A stretch of 64,000 bases of DNA from an uncultured Roseateles sp. (GTDB lineage: Bacteria > Pseudomonadota > Gammaproteobacteria > Burkholderiales > Burkholderiaceae). Positions 56,381 through 64,000 of the stretch are shown here, in pieces; position 1 is the stretch's first letter, and each line of letters starts with the position of its first letter. The stretch is from positions 31,703 through 95,702 of the forward strand of contig CAMPJJ010000006.1 in assembly GCA_946886855.1 (NCBI GenBank), read 5' to 3'. The position numbers were made by a program, and so were the translations under genes. A model generated the notes under the pieces. It saw only the letters and a program-made list of their open reading frames with translations, was not told the origin of the DNA and ran no database searches.

Positions 56381-56559
56381 GGTCGTTCCTTCGTTCATCG
56401 GGGGAGATCAGCGGGAATGCTGGATCAGTGCTGGTAATGCTAGGTGCCCAGCAAGCGCTCTCCAAACGCTATATCCTTGCCTCCTTGAGTAGCCAAACTT
56501 TCCAACAAGTCGCTACAGTCGCCTTCGCTTTCCTTTCCCGTTCTGCCGGAGGACACCCG

Positions 56560-57549
56560 ATGCGACTCCCCCGCCTGCCGCTCCAGTACCTGGCCGCCTT
56601 CCGGGCCGCCGCGCTGCACCAGAACCTGCGCGCCGCGTCCGAGGAACTCAACCTGACGCACTCCGCCGTGAGCCAGCAGATCCGCGCGCTGGAGCTGCAG
56701 CTCGGCTTCCCGGTCTTCGACCGGCAGGGGCGACGCGTGGTCCTCAACGCGGCGGGCGGCGCGCTGCTGCGCGGCGTGGAGCGCGCCTACCAGGAACTCG
56801 ACCAGGGCCTGCGCGCCGCGACCTCCGCGCACGGCGTCGGGCAGCGCAGCCTGCGTGTGACGGTGCTGCCTTCCTTCGCGCAGCGCTGGCTGCTGCCGCG
56901 GCTGGGCCGCTGGCACGCGCGGCATCCCGAGGTGACGATCGAGATCGAGGCGACGGCCCGGCTCGTCGACCTGGAGCGGGAGAAGTTCGACATCGCCTTG
57001 CGGCAAGGCCTCGGCCCCTGGCCGGGCCTGACGAGTGAACCGCTCTTCGACCTGTCGATGCTGCCGGTGGCGTCCCCCGCCCTGGCGCACCAGTTGATCG
57101 GCCAGCCGCTGGAGGCGCTCGCCCAAGCGCCGTTGCTGGGCGATCCGGCGCAGTGGGAAGACTGGTTCTCGCAGGCCGGACTGCGGCGCCAGGTCGTGCC
57201 TGTGGCGATCTTCAACGACTTCGGCATCCTGCTGCAGGCAGCCGAGCAAGGCATGGGTGTCGGCCTGACGCGCGAGCTGCTGGCTGCAGATGCGCTGCTC
57301 GACGGCCGCCTCGTGCGCGTCGCCCCGCGGCAGGCCATGCTCAAGGAGCCGCAGCGGTATCACATCGTCTACGCGCCGCCGTCGCGCGAGGAACCCGCCG
57401 TACGCGCCTTCATCGACTGGCTGCACGAGGAAACCGCGCAGTCACGCGCGGCGCTGGACGGGTCCATGACCTGCCTGGCGACAGGCCGGGTCACGGGCCC
57501 CGCGCCCGGCAAGGTCACGATGCCAGAAACAGTTCCTGCAGATCGCTGA
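56560..57549 (+). CDS. LysR-family transcriptional regulator (GcvA-like)
   Basis: 329 residues. N-terminal helix-turn-helix LQYLAAFRAAALHQNLRAASEELNLTHSAVSQQIRALE split; effector domain LRVTVLPSFAQRWLLPRLGRWHARHPEV is the GcvA/AmpR-like subgroup. GGAGG before the ATG. Its end overlaps hemW by 35 bp on the opposite strand. Confidence 0.9.
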   Translation: MRLPRLPLQYLAAFRAAALHQNLRAASEELNLTHSAVSQQIRALELQLGFPVFDRQGRRVVLNAAGGALLRGVERAYQELDQGLRAATSAHGVGQRSLRVTVLPSFAQRWLLPRLGRWHARHPEVTIEIEATARLVDLEREKFDIALRQGLGPWPGLTSEPLFDLSMLPVASPALAHQLIGQPLEALAQAPLLGDPAQWEDWFSQAGLRRQVVPVAIFNDFGILLQAAEQGMGVGLTRELLAADALLDGRLVRVAPRQAMLKEPQRYHIVYAPPSREEPAVRAFIDWLHEETAQSRAALDGSMTCLATGRVTGPAPGKVTMPETVPADR

Positions 57550-58699
57550 GGAAATCGAAGCCGCGCGGCGTCGCGCGGATCACGGCCGGATCGGGATCGA
57601 GCAGGCCCTTCGCGCGGCCCTGCGCCATCGCCTGGGCGATCGCCGACGGCGGCAGGCCGGTGCGTTCGAGGAAGCTCTGCATCGTCACGCCCTCGCGCAG
57701 ACGCAGCGCGTTCAGCATGAACTCGAAGGGCAGCTCATTGCGGGCGACCTCGTTCTCGTTGGACACGGCCTGACCCTCGGCGGCCTTCTGCATGAAGGTC
57801 GCGGGATCGCGCCAGCGGACCTGACGCAGCAGCCGGTGCGCGAAGCTGAGCTTGGTGTGCGCGCCGGCGCCGATGCCGAGGTAGTCGCCGAACTGCCAGT
57901 AATTGGTGTTGTGCGTGCAGCGGTGGCCGTCGCGCGCGTACGCCGAGACCTCGTAGCGCGACATGCCTTTCGCGCCGGTCCGGGCGGTGATCAGGTCCAG
58001 CATGTCGCTGGCCAGGTCGGGATCGGGCAGGTGCGCCGGCGGCGAATTCGCGAAGCGCGTGTTGGGCTCGATGGTGAGGTGATAGACCGACAGGTGCGGC
58101 GGATCGAAGGCCAGCGCGATGTCCAGGTCCTGATCGAGTTCCGCCAGCGTCTGCCCCGGCAGCGCATACATCAGGTCGATGTTGAAGGTGCCGAACGAGC
58201 GCGCCGCTTCCTCGATCGCGGCGCGCGCCTGCGTGCCGCTGTGGATGCGGCCGAGCGCATGCAGCTTCGCGTCGTCGAAGCTCTGCACGCCGATGGACAG
58301 CCGCGTCACGCCGGCCTGCGCGAAGCCGGCGAAGCGGTCCTTCTCGAAGGTGCCGGGATTGGCTTCCATCGTGATCTCGCAGCCCGGCTCCAGCGGCAGG
58401 CGCGCGCGCAGGTCGGAGATCAGTTCGGCGATCTGCTCCGGCGCGAACAGGCTGGGCGTGCCGCCGCCGATGAAGATCGACACGACGGAGCGCCCCCAGA
58501 TCAGCGGCAACGCCGCTTCCAGGTCCGAGCGCAATGCGGCGAGGTACTGGCGCGCGGTCTCGACGTCGAGTTCGCGCCCGTCGCGGTATTCATGCGAGTT
58601 GAAGTCGCAGTACGGGCACTTGCGGATGCACCACGGCAGATGCACGTACAGCGACAGCGGCGGCAGCGCCGACAGCGTCAGCGTGCCGGGCCGCATCAT
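57515..58699 (-). CDS. hemW: Radical SAM haem chaperone HemW
   Basis: 394 residues. Radical SAM CxxxCxxC: HLPWCIRKCPYCDFNSHEY; FIGGGTPSLFAPEQIAEL; EANPGTFEKDRFAGFAQAGVTRLSIGVQSF split. Once annotated as coproporphyrinogen oxidase; now a haem chaperone. ATG at 58699 (or 58696) lies 10 bp after rdgB, last of the kinase-rph-rdgB-hemW run. Confidence 0.93.
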   Translation of the reverse strand: MMRPGTLTLSALPPLSLYVHLPWCIRKCPYCDFNSHEYRDGRELDVETARQYLAALRSDLEAALPLIWGRSVVSIFIGGGTPSLFAPEQIAELISDLRARLPLEPGCEITMEANPGTFEKDRFAGFAQAGVTRLSIGVQSFDDAKLHALGRIHSGTQARAAIEEAARSFGTFNIDLMYALPGQTLAELDQDLDIALAFDPPHLSVYHLTIEPNTRFANSPPAHLPDPDLASDMLDLITARTGAKGMSRYEVSAYARDGHRCTHNTNYWQFGDYLGIGAGAHTKLSFAHRLLRQVRWRDPATFMQKAAEGQAVSNENEVARNELPFEFMLNALRLREGVTMQSFLERTGLPPSAIAQAMAQGRAKGLLDPDPAVIRATPRGFDFLSDLQELFLAS

Positions 58700-58709
58700 G
58701 CGGATGATG

Positions 58710-59315
58710 TCAGCCAAGGTGCCAGCTCTCGCGCATCTGGCGCAGCAGGTCCTGCGACGCGAGCGCACGATGGCTCAGGCGGTTCTTCGCCTCGGCGCCC
58801 AGCGCCGCGACGCTTTTCCCGAGCTCGGCGATGAACAGCAGCGGGTCGTAGCCGAAGCCGCCCTCGCCTTCCTGCGCACGCAGGATCTCGCCGTGCCAGC
58901 GGCCCATCGCGATCAGCGGTTCCGGGTCGTCGGCCGAGCGCACCGCCACCAGCGCGCAGACGAAGCGTGCGCGCCGATCCTCGATGCCTTCGAGCTTCTC
59001 GAGCAGCACGCGGTTGTTCTCTGCGTCGCTCTTCTCGCGGCCGAACAGCGTCGCATAACGCGCCGACAGCACGCCCGGCATGCCGCCGAGCGCGTCGACC
59101 GCGAGACCCGAGTCGTCCGCCAGCGCCGGCAGGCCGCTGGCTTTCGCCGCATGCCGCGCCTTGGTCAGACCGTTCTCCACGAAGGTAAGGAAAGGCTCTT
59201 CCGCCTCCGGGATGCCGAGGCTGCCCTGCGTGACGAGTTCGATGCCGAGCGGCTCGAACAGCGCCTGCAGTTCCTTCAGCTTCTTCGCATTGTTGGAGGC
59301 CAGGACCAACTTCAT
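58710..59315 (-). CDS. rdgB: XTP/dITP diphosphatase
   Basis: 201 residues. MKLVLASNNAKKLKELQAL, SGLAVDALGGMPGVLSARYA and GFGYDPLLF match the Ham1/RdgB family, which cleans the nucleotide pool of inosine and xanthosine triphosphates. ATG at 59315 has GGAG upstream. Between rph and hemW as in many proteobacteria. Confidence 0.95.
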   Translation of the reverse strand: MKLVLASNNAKKLKELQALFEPLGIELVTQGSLGIPEAEEPFLTFVENGLTKARHAAKASGLPALADDSGLAVDALGGMPGVLSARYATLFGREKSDAENNRVLLEKLEGIEDRRARFVCALVAVRSADDPEPLIAMGRWHGEILRAQEGEGGFGYDPLLFIAELGKSVAALGAEAKNRLSHRALASQDLLRQMRESWHLG

Positions 59316-59364
59316 CACTTGCTCCAATCGACGGAGGGAACGGAAACCTTCATCCCCGGGGATT

Positions 59365-60099
59365 TCACTTCAGGCCGAGCGCCTCGCGCTGCGCGACGAG
59401 CAGCTCGCGGATGCCCTTCTCGGCCAGGTTCAGCAGCACGTCGACTTCGGCGCGCGTGAACGCGACGCCTTCGGCCGTGCCCTGCAGCTCCACGAAGTGT
59501 CCCGCGCCGGTCATGACCACGTTCATGTCGGTGTCGCAGGCGGAGTCCTCGACGTACTCGAGGTCCAGGAGCGCCTGGCCGTCCAGGATGCCGACCGAGA
59601 TCGCGGCGACCGCGTCCTTCAACGGCGAGTCGGTGATCTTGCCCTGCGCGATCAGCCAGCTCACCGCGTCGTGCGCGGCCACGTAGGCGCCGGTGATCGC
59701 CGCGGTGCGCGTGCCGCCGTCGGCCTGCAGCACGTCGCAGTCGATCTGGATGGTGCGCTCGCCGAGCTTGGACAGGTCGAACACCGCGCGCAGCGCGCGG
59801 CCGATCAGGCGCTGGATCTCCTGCGTGCGGCCGGTCTGCTTGCCGCGCGCGGCCTCGCGGTCGCTGCGGGTGTGCGTGGCGCGGGGCAGCATGCCGTACT
59901 CGGCGGTGACCCAGCCTTCGCCGCTGCCGCGCTTGTGGGGCGGCACCTTCTCTTCGACCGACGCGGTGCACAGCACCTTGGTGTCGCCGAACTCGATCAG
60001 CACCGCGCCTTCGGCGTGGCGGGTGTAGTGGCGGGTGATGCGGACCGGACGCAAGGCGTCCGCCGCGCGCCCTTGCGGGCGGGTGGCGCTGCTGCTCAT
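59365..60099 (-). CDS. rph: Ribonuclease PH
   Basis: 244 residues. Phosphorolytic 3'-5' exonuclease that trims t[49 protein letters not shown] and [18 protein letters not shown] are diagnostic. 20 bp after the PP2C gene. Confidence 0.96.
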   Translation of the reverse strand: MSSSATRPQGRAADALRPVRITRHYTRHAEGAVLIEFGDTKVLCTASVEEKVPPHKRGSGEGWVTAEYGMLPRATHTRSDREAARGKQTGRTQEIQRLIGRALRAVFDLSKLGERTIQIDCDVLQADGGTRTAAITGAYVAAHDAVSWLIAQGKITDSPLKDAVAAISVGILDGQALLDLEYVEDSACDTDMNVVMTGAGHFVELQGTAEGVAFTRAEVDVLLNLAEKGIRELLVAQREALGLK

Positions 60100-60119
60100 G
60101 AGGAAATCCTTTGGTGCCT

Positions 60120-61019
60120 TCAGTGGGGCTTCTTGCCGGCCTTGCGGATCGCGTCCTGGATCTCGCGCACGGCGGAATCGATCTCGGCCTCGTCGAGCTG
60201 CACGTCCTGGGTCGCCCCGTGGATCGTGGAGGCGAAGCCTTCCTGGTCGAGGTCCTGGGTGGAGATGGAGTCCGGCGCGTCGCCCTCGCCTTCCCACTCC
60301 ACGGCCAGGGCCGTCACATTGTCGCTGCGCGCGCCGGCCTGGCGCAGCGCCTGCTCGACGAGCTCCGGCACCGCGTCGCCGACCGAGCGGCTGTCGGCCA
60401 TGTGGCGCAGGATGTCCACGTCGCTGACCGAGCTCCACAGCCCGTCGGAGCACAGCAGCATGCGGTCACCGTTCTGCAGCAGCACCGGGCCGTTGACGTC
60501 GATCATCGGCTTGCCGGGGCTGCCCAGGCAGGTGAACAGGACGTGGCGGTTGAAGCGCTCGGCGCCGGTCGCGTGGCGGCCCAGCGCCTCCTGCAGCTCG
60601 CTGTAGGAATGGTCGCGCGTGCGGGCGATCAGCTCGGTCTCGCGCAGCAGGTACATGCGGGAGTCGCCGCAATGCGCCCACCAGATCTGGCCCTGCTGCA
60701 TCAGCCCGACGACGATGGTCGTGCGCGGCGTGTCGTTCATGCCGCGCTGCTGGGCGTAGGTCAGCAGCTGCTGGTGCGCGAGCAGCACGGCGGTCTCGAG
60801 GAACTGCGACGGCGTCTTGATCACCGGCTGCGCGTCGCGCTGGAACAGCGCCGCGACGTTCTGGAGCGCCAGATGGGCGGCGACTTCGCCGTCCGGATGG
60901 CCGCCCATGCCGTCGGCGAGGGCGAAGAGACCGGCCTCGCGGGTATAGCAATACCCCATGCGGTCCTCGTTCTTCTCCCGTCCGCCCCGGCGGCTCACCT
61001 GATAGACGGAGAACTTCAC
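60120..61019 (-). CDS. PP2C-type serine/threonine phosphatase
   Basis: 299 residues. Metal motifs [47 protein letters not shown] and DNVTALAV. The GTG start at 61019 overlaps the kinase stop (GTGA), so the two enzymes are made together and likely reverse each other's action. A 60-residue acidic C-terminal tail is family-external. Confidence 0.92.
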   Translation of the reverse strand: MKFSVYQVSRRGGREKNEDRMGYCYTREAGLFALADGMGGHPDGEVAAHLALQNVAALFQRDAQPVIKTPSQFLETAVLLAHQQLLTYAQQRGMNDTPRTTIVVGLMQQGQIWWAHCGDSRMYLLRETELIARTRDHSYSELQEALGRHATGAERFNRHVLFTCLGSPGKPMIDVNGPVLLQNGDRMLLCSDGLWSSVSDVDILRHMADSRSVGDAVPELVEQALRQAGARSDNVTALAVEWEGEGDAPDSISTQDLDQEGFASTIHGATQDVQLDEAEIDSAVREIQDAIRKAGKKPH

Positions 61020-61984
61020 GCCTTGGCCCCGGTCTTCAGGTTCTCCAGCTGCAGCTTGAGGCGCTCGCTGAAGCTGAGCTTGGTGTAGCGGCGCTCGGTC
61101 TCGCGCGACAGTTCCTTCTGCAGCGCGAAGACGCTCTGCGGACGGGTCAGCGGATCGAGCGACATGCACCACTCGGTCACCTCGAGCAGGTTGTCGGAGT
61201 ACACGTTGCGCAGGCGCGAGAGCGACAGCCCGAGGCGGTCCTTCTCCAGGCGCTGCGGCGCGTCGTTGGGCGGATAGCCCTGCATGCAGGCGTAGATGCA
61301 GGCGCCGATCGCGTAGATGTCGGTCCACGGGCCCAGCGAGCCGTCGCGTCTGTACATCTCGGGCGCGGCGAAGCCGGGCGTGTACATCGGCCGGATGAAG
61401 TTGCCTTCCTTGGACAGCACTTCGCGGGCCGCGCCGAAATCGAGCAGCACCGCCTTGTTGTCGTTGGTGATGAAGATATTGGCCGGCTTGATGTCCAGGT
61501 GCAGCATCTTGTGCTGGTGCACGATGCGCAGGCCCTTGAGGATTTCGTCGAACAGCGACCGGATGGTCGATTCGCGGAACACCTTGTCACGCTTCAAATC
61601 GCGTGCGGTCACGATGAAATCCTGCAAGGTATCGCCTTGCAGGTAATTCATGACCATATAGACGGTCTCGTTCTCGCGCAGGAAATTCAGCACCGAGACG
61701 ACGCTCGGATGCGAAATCTGCGCGAGGGAGCGGCCTTCCTCGAAAAAGCTGCGCAACCCCAGGCGGTACAGGGGTTGTTTTTCCGGTTTCACGCGGGGCG
61801 TGAGTTCTCCGGGAGATCGTTCTGCAAGGGACGAGGGGAGGTATTCCTTCAGAGCGACCAAGTGGTGGTCGGGGTCTTCGGCGAGATAAACGACGCCGAA
61901 TCCACCCGCAGCCAGTTTCTTGATGATCTGATAGCCCCCCACCACCGTGCCTGCGGGCAAGGGCGCCGGTTTCGGCTTTGACAT
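61016..61984 (-). CDS. Hanks-type serine/threonine protein kinase
   Basis: 322 residues, cytoplasmic (no membrane helix or PASTA domains). Gly loop AAGGFGVVYLAED, ATP Lys in VALKEYLP, catalytic loop HLDIKPANIF, DFG in LLDFGAARE and APE in APEMYRRDG. Followed by PP2C, rph, rdgB and hemW, the run conserved in Burkholderiales. Diverges from yicC, 31 bp apart. Confidence 0.93.
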   Translation of the reverse strand: MSKPKPAPLPAGTVVGGYQIIKKLAAGGFGVVYLAEDPDHHLVALKEYLPSSLAERSPGELTPRVKPEKQPLYRLGLRSFFEEGRSLAQISHPSVVSVLNFLRENETVYMVMNYLQGDTLQDFIVTARDLKRDKVFRESTIRSLFDEILKGLRIVHQHKMLHLDIKPANIFITNDNKAVLLDFGAAREVLSKEGNFIRPMYTPGFAAPEMYRRDGSLGPWTDIYAIGACIYACMQGYPPNDAPQRLEKDRLGLSLSRLRNVYSDNLLEVTEWCMSLDPLTRPQSVFALQKELSRETERRYTKLSFSERLKLQLENLKTGAKA

Positions 61985-62015
61985 AATCGCGGTTCGATTG
62001 TTCTACCGATAGCTG

Positions 62016-62933
62016 ATGCCAGTTTACAGCATGACCGGTTATGCCAGCGCCACGGCACAACCCGCGAACTCCGGCGAAACCCCTAGCCCGGCCCCCCACC
62101 CCGCGGTCACGGTGGAGGCGCGCTCGGTGAACGGACGTTTCCTCGACCTGAGTTTCCGCATGCCCGACGAGCTGCGCTCGCTCGAGGCCGCGCTGCGCGA
62201 GCTCGTCTCGGGCAGCGTCAAGCGAGGCAAGATCGAACTGAGGATCAACACCCACAAGGACTCCGACACGTCCTGGCCGAACCCGCAGCCAGAGCAGCTC
62301 AGCCGGCTTTCGCGGCTGGAATCGCAGGTGCAATCCTGGCTGCCGAAGGCGCAGGGATTGAGCGTCCACGAGGCCTTGAACTGGTGCAAGACCGGCGCGA
62401 CGGGCGCCTCGGCGAACGACGAGACGGTGCTCGACGCCGCGCGTCAATGCATCCAGGGATTCCTCGAGGCACGGGAGCGCGAAGGCGCCAAACTGGTCAC
62501 GATGCTCAAGCAGCGCGTCGCCACTTTGCGGGACCTCGCCACACAAGCCGAGCCGCTGATCCCGGCCGCGGTGCAACGCCAGCGGGAGCGTTTCCTCGAA
62601 CGCTGGCAGGAGGCGCTGAGCGCGACCGGCGCCACGCAGACCATCTCCGAGCAGTCGCTGCACGAGCGCGCCGTCAACGAGGCGGCGGCCTATGCGCTGC
62701 GCATCGACGTGGCGGAGGAGCTCACGCGGCTGCGCGCCCACCTGGACGAGATCGAGCGCCTGCTCAAGAAGGGCGGCGAGGTCGGCAAGCGGCTGGACTT
62801 CCTGATGCAGGAGCTGCACCGCGAAGCCAACACGCTGGGCTCGAAGGCCGCGGCCATCGAGCTGACCAATATCTCGGTCGAGATGAAGGTCGCCATCGAG
62901 CAGATGAAGGAACAGGTGCAGAACATCGAGTGA
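62016..62933 (+). CDS. yicC: YicC family endoribonuclease
   Basis: 305 residues. VYSMTGYASATA and EARSVNGRFLDLSFRMPDELRSLE split are the YicC N-terminal signature; C-terminal EVGKRLDFLMQELHREANTLGSKAAAIELT is the second conserved block. YicC proteins are RNA endonucleases affecting small-RNA stability. Complete. Confidence 0.94.
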   Translation: MPVYSMTGYASATAQPANSGETPSPAPHPAVTVEARSVNGRFLDLSFRMPDELRSLEAALRELVSGSVKRGKIELRINTHKDSDTSWPNPQPEQLSRLSRLESQVQSWLPKAQGLSVHEALNWCKTGATGASANDETVLDAARQCIQGFLEAREREGAKLVTMLKQRVATLRDLATQAEPLIPAAVQRQRERFLERWQEALSATGATQTISEQSLHERAVNEAAAYALRIDVAEELTRLRAHLDEIERLLKKGGEVGKRLDFLMQELHREANTLGSKAAAIELTNISVEMKVAIEQMKEQVQNIE

Positions 62934-63140
62934 GCACGCGGCGGCGCCTGAGCGAAGCCTTCCGCCGCCGATTCGCCGGACCCGGACCCGGACCTGCAGA
63001 CCGGGTCGCGGGTGAAGCGGACCCTGCCGAGCCCCCTATCGCCAGGGCATCCCCCCAGTTCCTCAATTGACCCGCCCAGGGCGGTGGCCTAGCTTGGCCA
63101 CTGGAACACCGAGGCACCGCGCCCGGTCATACGAACAGAC

Positions 63141-63170
63141 AGGCACACAGGCACACGGGCACACGGGCAA
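63141..63170 (+). repeat. 8-bp tandem repeat upstream of the sigma54-type gene
   Basis: AGGCACAC, AGGCACAC, GGGCACAC, GGGCAA in tandem. The segment 62934-63185 otherwise holds no gene I can support and no clear -24/-12 promoter. Confidence 0.6.
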
Positions 63171-63185
63171 CATCCGGGAGGAGTG

Positions 63186-63251
63186 ATGGTGAAGCGAAGT
63201 TCGCGGGCACGGCGAGGTCGCCACGCCGTGGCAGGAGCGTGCCCATGCTGA
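63186..63251 (+). CDS. Possible 21-residue leader peptide
   Basis: ATG directly behind a strong GGGAGGAG site (63176-63183), giving a very basic 21-residue peptide starting MVKRSSRARRGRHAVA, whose stop overlaps the start of the next gene by 7 bp. Could couple or regulate translation of that gene. Prediction from position and ribosome-binding site only. Confidence 0.3.
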   Translation: MVKRSSRARRGRHAVAGACPC

Positions 63252-64000
63252 GCGAACGCTCGCCCCAGCTCGTGGGCCGCGCGCCGGCCTTCCTGCAGGC
63301 GCTGACCCTGATCGAGCGCATGGCGCGTTACGACGCGCCCGTGCTGATCGTCGGCGAGACCGGCACCGGCAAGGAGTTGGCTGCGCGCGCGATCCACTAC
63401 CAGTCGGAACGGCGCGACGCGCCCTTCGTGCCGTTGAACTGCGGCGCCGTGCCGGAGACGCTGATCGAGAGCGAGCTCTTCGGCTGCGAGCGCGGCGCCT
63501 TCACCGACGCGCGCCAGGCCCGCAGCGGCCTCATCGCGGCCGCCGAGGGCGGCACGCTCTTCCTGGACGAACTCGATTCGCTGCCGCTGCGCGCGCAGGT
63601 GTCGCTGCTGCGCTTCCTGCAGGACTTCCGCTACCGGCCGGTCGGCGGCACGCGCGAATGCCGCGGCGACGTGCGCGTGGTCGCTGCGGCCAGCCCCCGG
63701 CTGCATGAACTGCTGGAGACCGGCGCCTTCCGCGACGACCTGGCCTTCCGCCTCAACGTGCTGCTGCTGGAGATGCCGCCGCTGCGCGACCGGCCCGGCG
63801 ATGCGCAGGTGCTCGCGGCGCACTTCATCGCGCGGCATGCGCGGCAGCACGCGCTGCCGCCGCGTGCGCTCGCGCCCGGCTGCGTCGACTGGATCGCGCG
63901 TTACGCGTGGCCCGGCAACGTGCGCGAACTCGACAACCGCGTGCAGCGGGCGCTGATGCTGTCGGACGGCGAAGAGCTGGACCTGCGCCCGTGTGCGACA
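63245..64000 (+). CDS. Sigma54-activator-type AAA+ regulator, N-terminal part (cut by window end)
   Basis: 252 residues so far. The AAA+ domain begins almost at the N-terminus: Walker [28 protein letters not shown], Walker [13 protein letters not shown], and [17 protein letters not shown]. The sigma54-contact motif GAFTGA reads GAFTDA (Gly to Asp), which may weaken or alter sigma54 contact. No sensor domain before it. GGAG precedes the ATG. C-terminal DNA-binding part lies beyond the window. Confidence 0.85.
   Translation, partial: MLSERSPQLVGRAPAFLQALTLIERMARYDAPVLIVGETGTGKELAARAIHYQSERRDAPFVPLNCGAVPETLIESELFGCERGAFTDARQARSGLIAAAEGGTLFLDELDSLPLRAQVSLLRFLQDFRYRPVGGTRECRGDVRVVAAASPRLHELLETGAFRDDLAFRLNVLLLEMPPLRDRPGDAQVLAAHFIARHARQHALPPRALAPGCVDWIARYAWPGNVRELDNRVQRALMLSDGEELDLRPCAT

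Overview
The window is high-G+C bacterial chromosome with dense, often overlapping genes. Gene content and order (dnaX-ybaB-recR, fkpB-ispH, rph-rdgB-hemW, motility genes, a short hairpin SRP RNA, tRNA-Ser) point to a betaproteobacterium of order Burkholderiales, probably near Roseateles/Mitsuaria/Rubrivivax. This placement is inferred from protein style and synteny, not from a search.

Layout. 1-5886: maltodextrin locus. The start of a glycogen/maltodextrin phosphorylase diverges from a malK-malE-malF-malG ABC importer operon. A 173-bp divergent promoter region between them carries three adjacent inverted repeats and a good sigma70 promoter. 6049-6675: lone lower-G+C DUF7689-type gene. 6916-11299: overlapping operon of a phosphoesterase lipoprotein, a di-haem cytochrome c peroxidase-like lipoprotein and an unknown lipoprotein. 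11313-17243: prolyl-4-hydroxylase-like oxygenase, TPR membrane protein, SDR-like protein, dCMP deaminase, epoxide hydrolase and AraC regulator. 17379-26601: housekeeping block (rnhA, methyltransferase, gloB, mltD, MAPEG protein, recR, ybaB, dnaX, PurM-like protein). 26662-27591: low-G+C two-gene cassette with a HEPN-like protein. 27801-29656: SirB2-like protein, methyltransferase and a hypothetical gene.

29949-32239 is the most notable region. An SRP (4.5S) RNA gene, ffs, has a small integrative element inserted at its 3' end. A 20-bp piece of the RNA's basal stem is repeated 2.15 kb downstream, directly before what looks like the original ffs terminator. The only recognisable gene inside is a degenerate tyrosine-recombinase-like protein lacking key catalytic residues. 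Two tiny secreted proteins lie just beyond the right junction.

32852-43210: mixed accessory and regulatory genes (DUF1810, SH3b protein, AraC-LysE pair, truncated RND outer-membrane factor with a serine-triplet expansion, EamA transporter, glycosyltransferase-like protein, MerA-like flavoprotein, AraC regulator, periplasmic binding protein, lone receiver domain). 43304-48657: tRNA-Ser(CGA), serS, ispH-fkpB, radC-smr and a TonB-like protein. 48741-56014: Tat-exported GH99-like protein with a beta-trefoil tail, truncated haemoglobin, FlhG-like ATPase overlapping a diguanylate cyclase, and cheR-cheD-cheB. 56015-64000: LysR regulator, then a Ser/Thr kinase-PP2C-rph-rdgB-hemW operon, yicC, and the start of a sigma54-activator-type AAA+ protein with a variant GAFTGA motif, cut by the window end.

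How genes work together: the mal cluster imports and phosphorolyses maltodextrin. dnaX-ybaB-recR serve replication and repair. fkpB-ispH and radC-smr are translationally coupled pairs. The kinase and phosphatase form a reversible phosphorylation pair joined by a 4-bp overlap. FlhG-like, GGDEF and CheR/D/B genes form a motility and chemotaxis segment. The many very long antisense ORFs are G+C artefacts and were not annotated.
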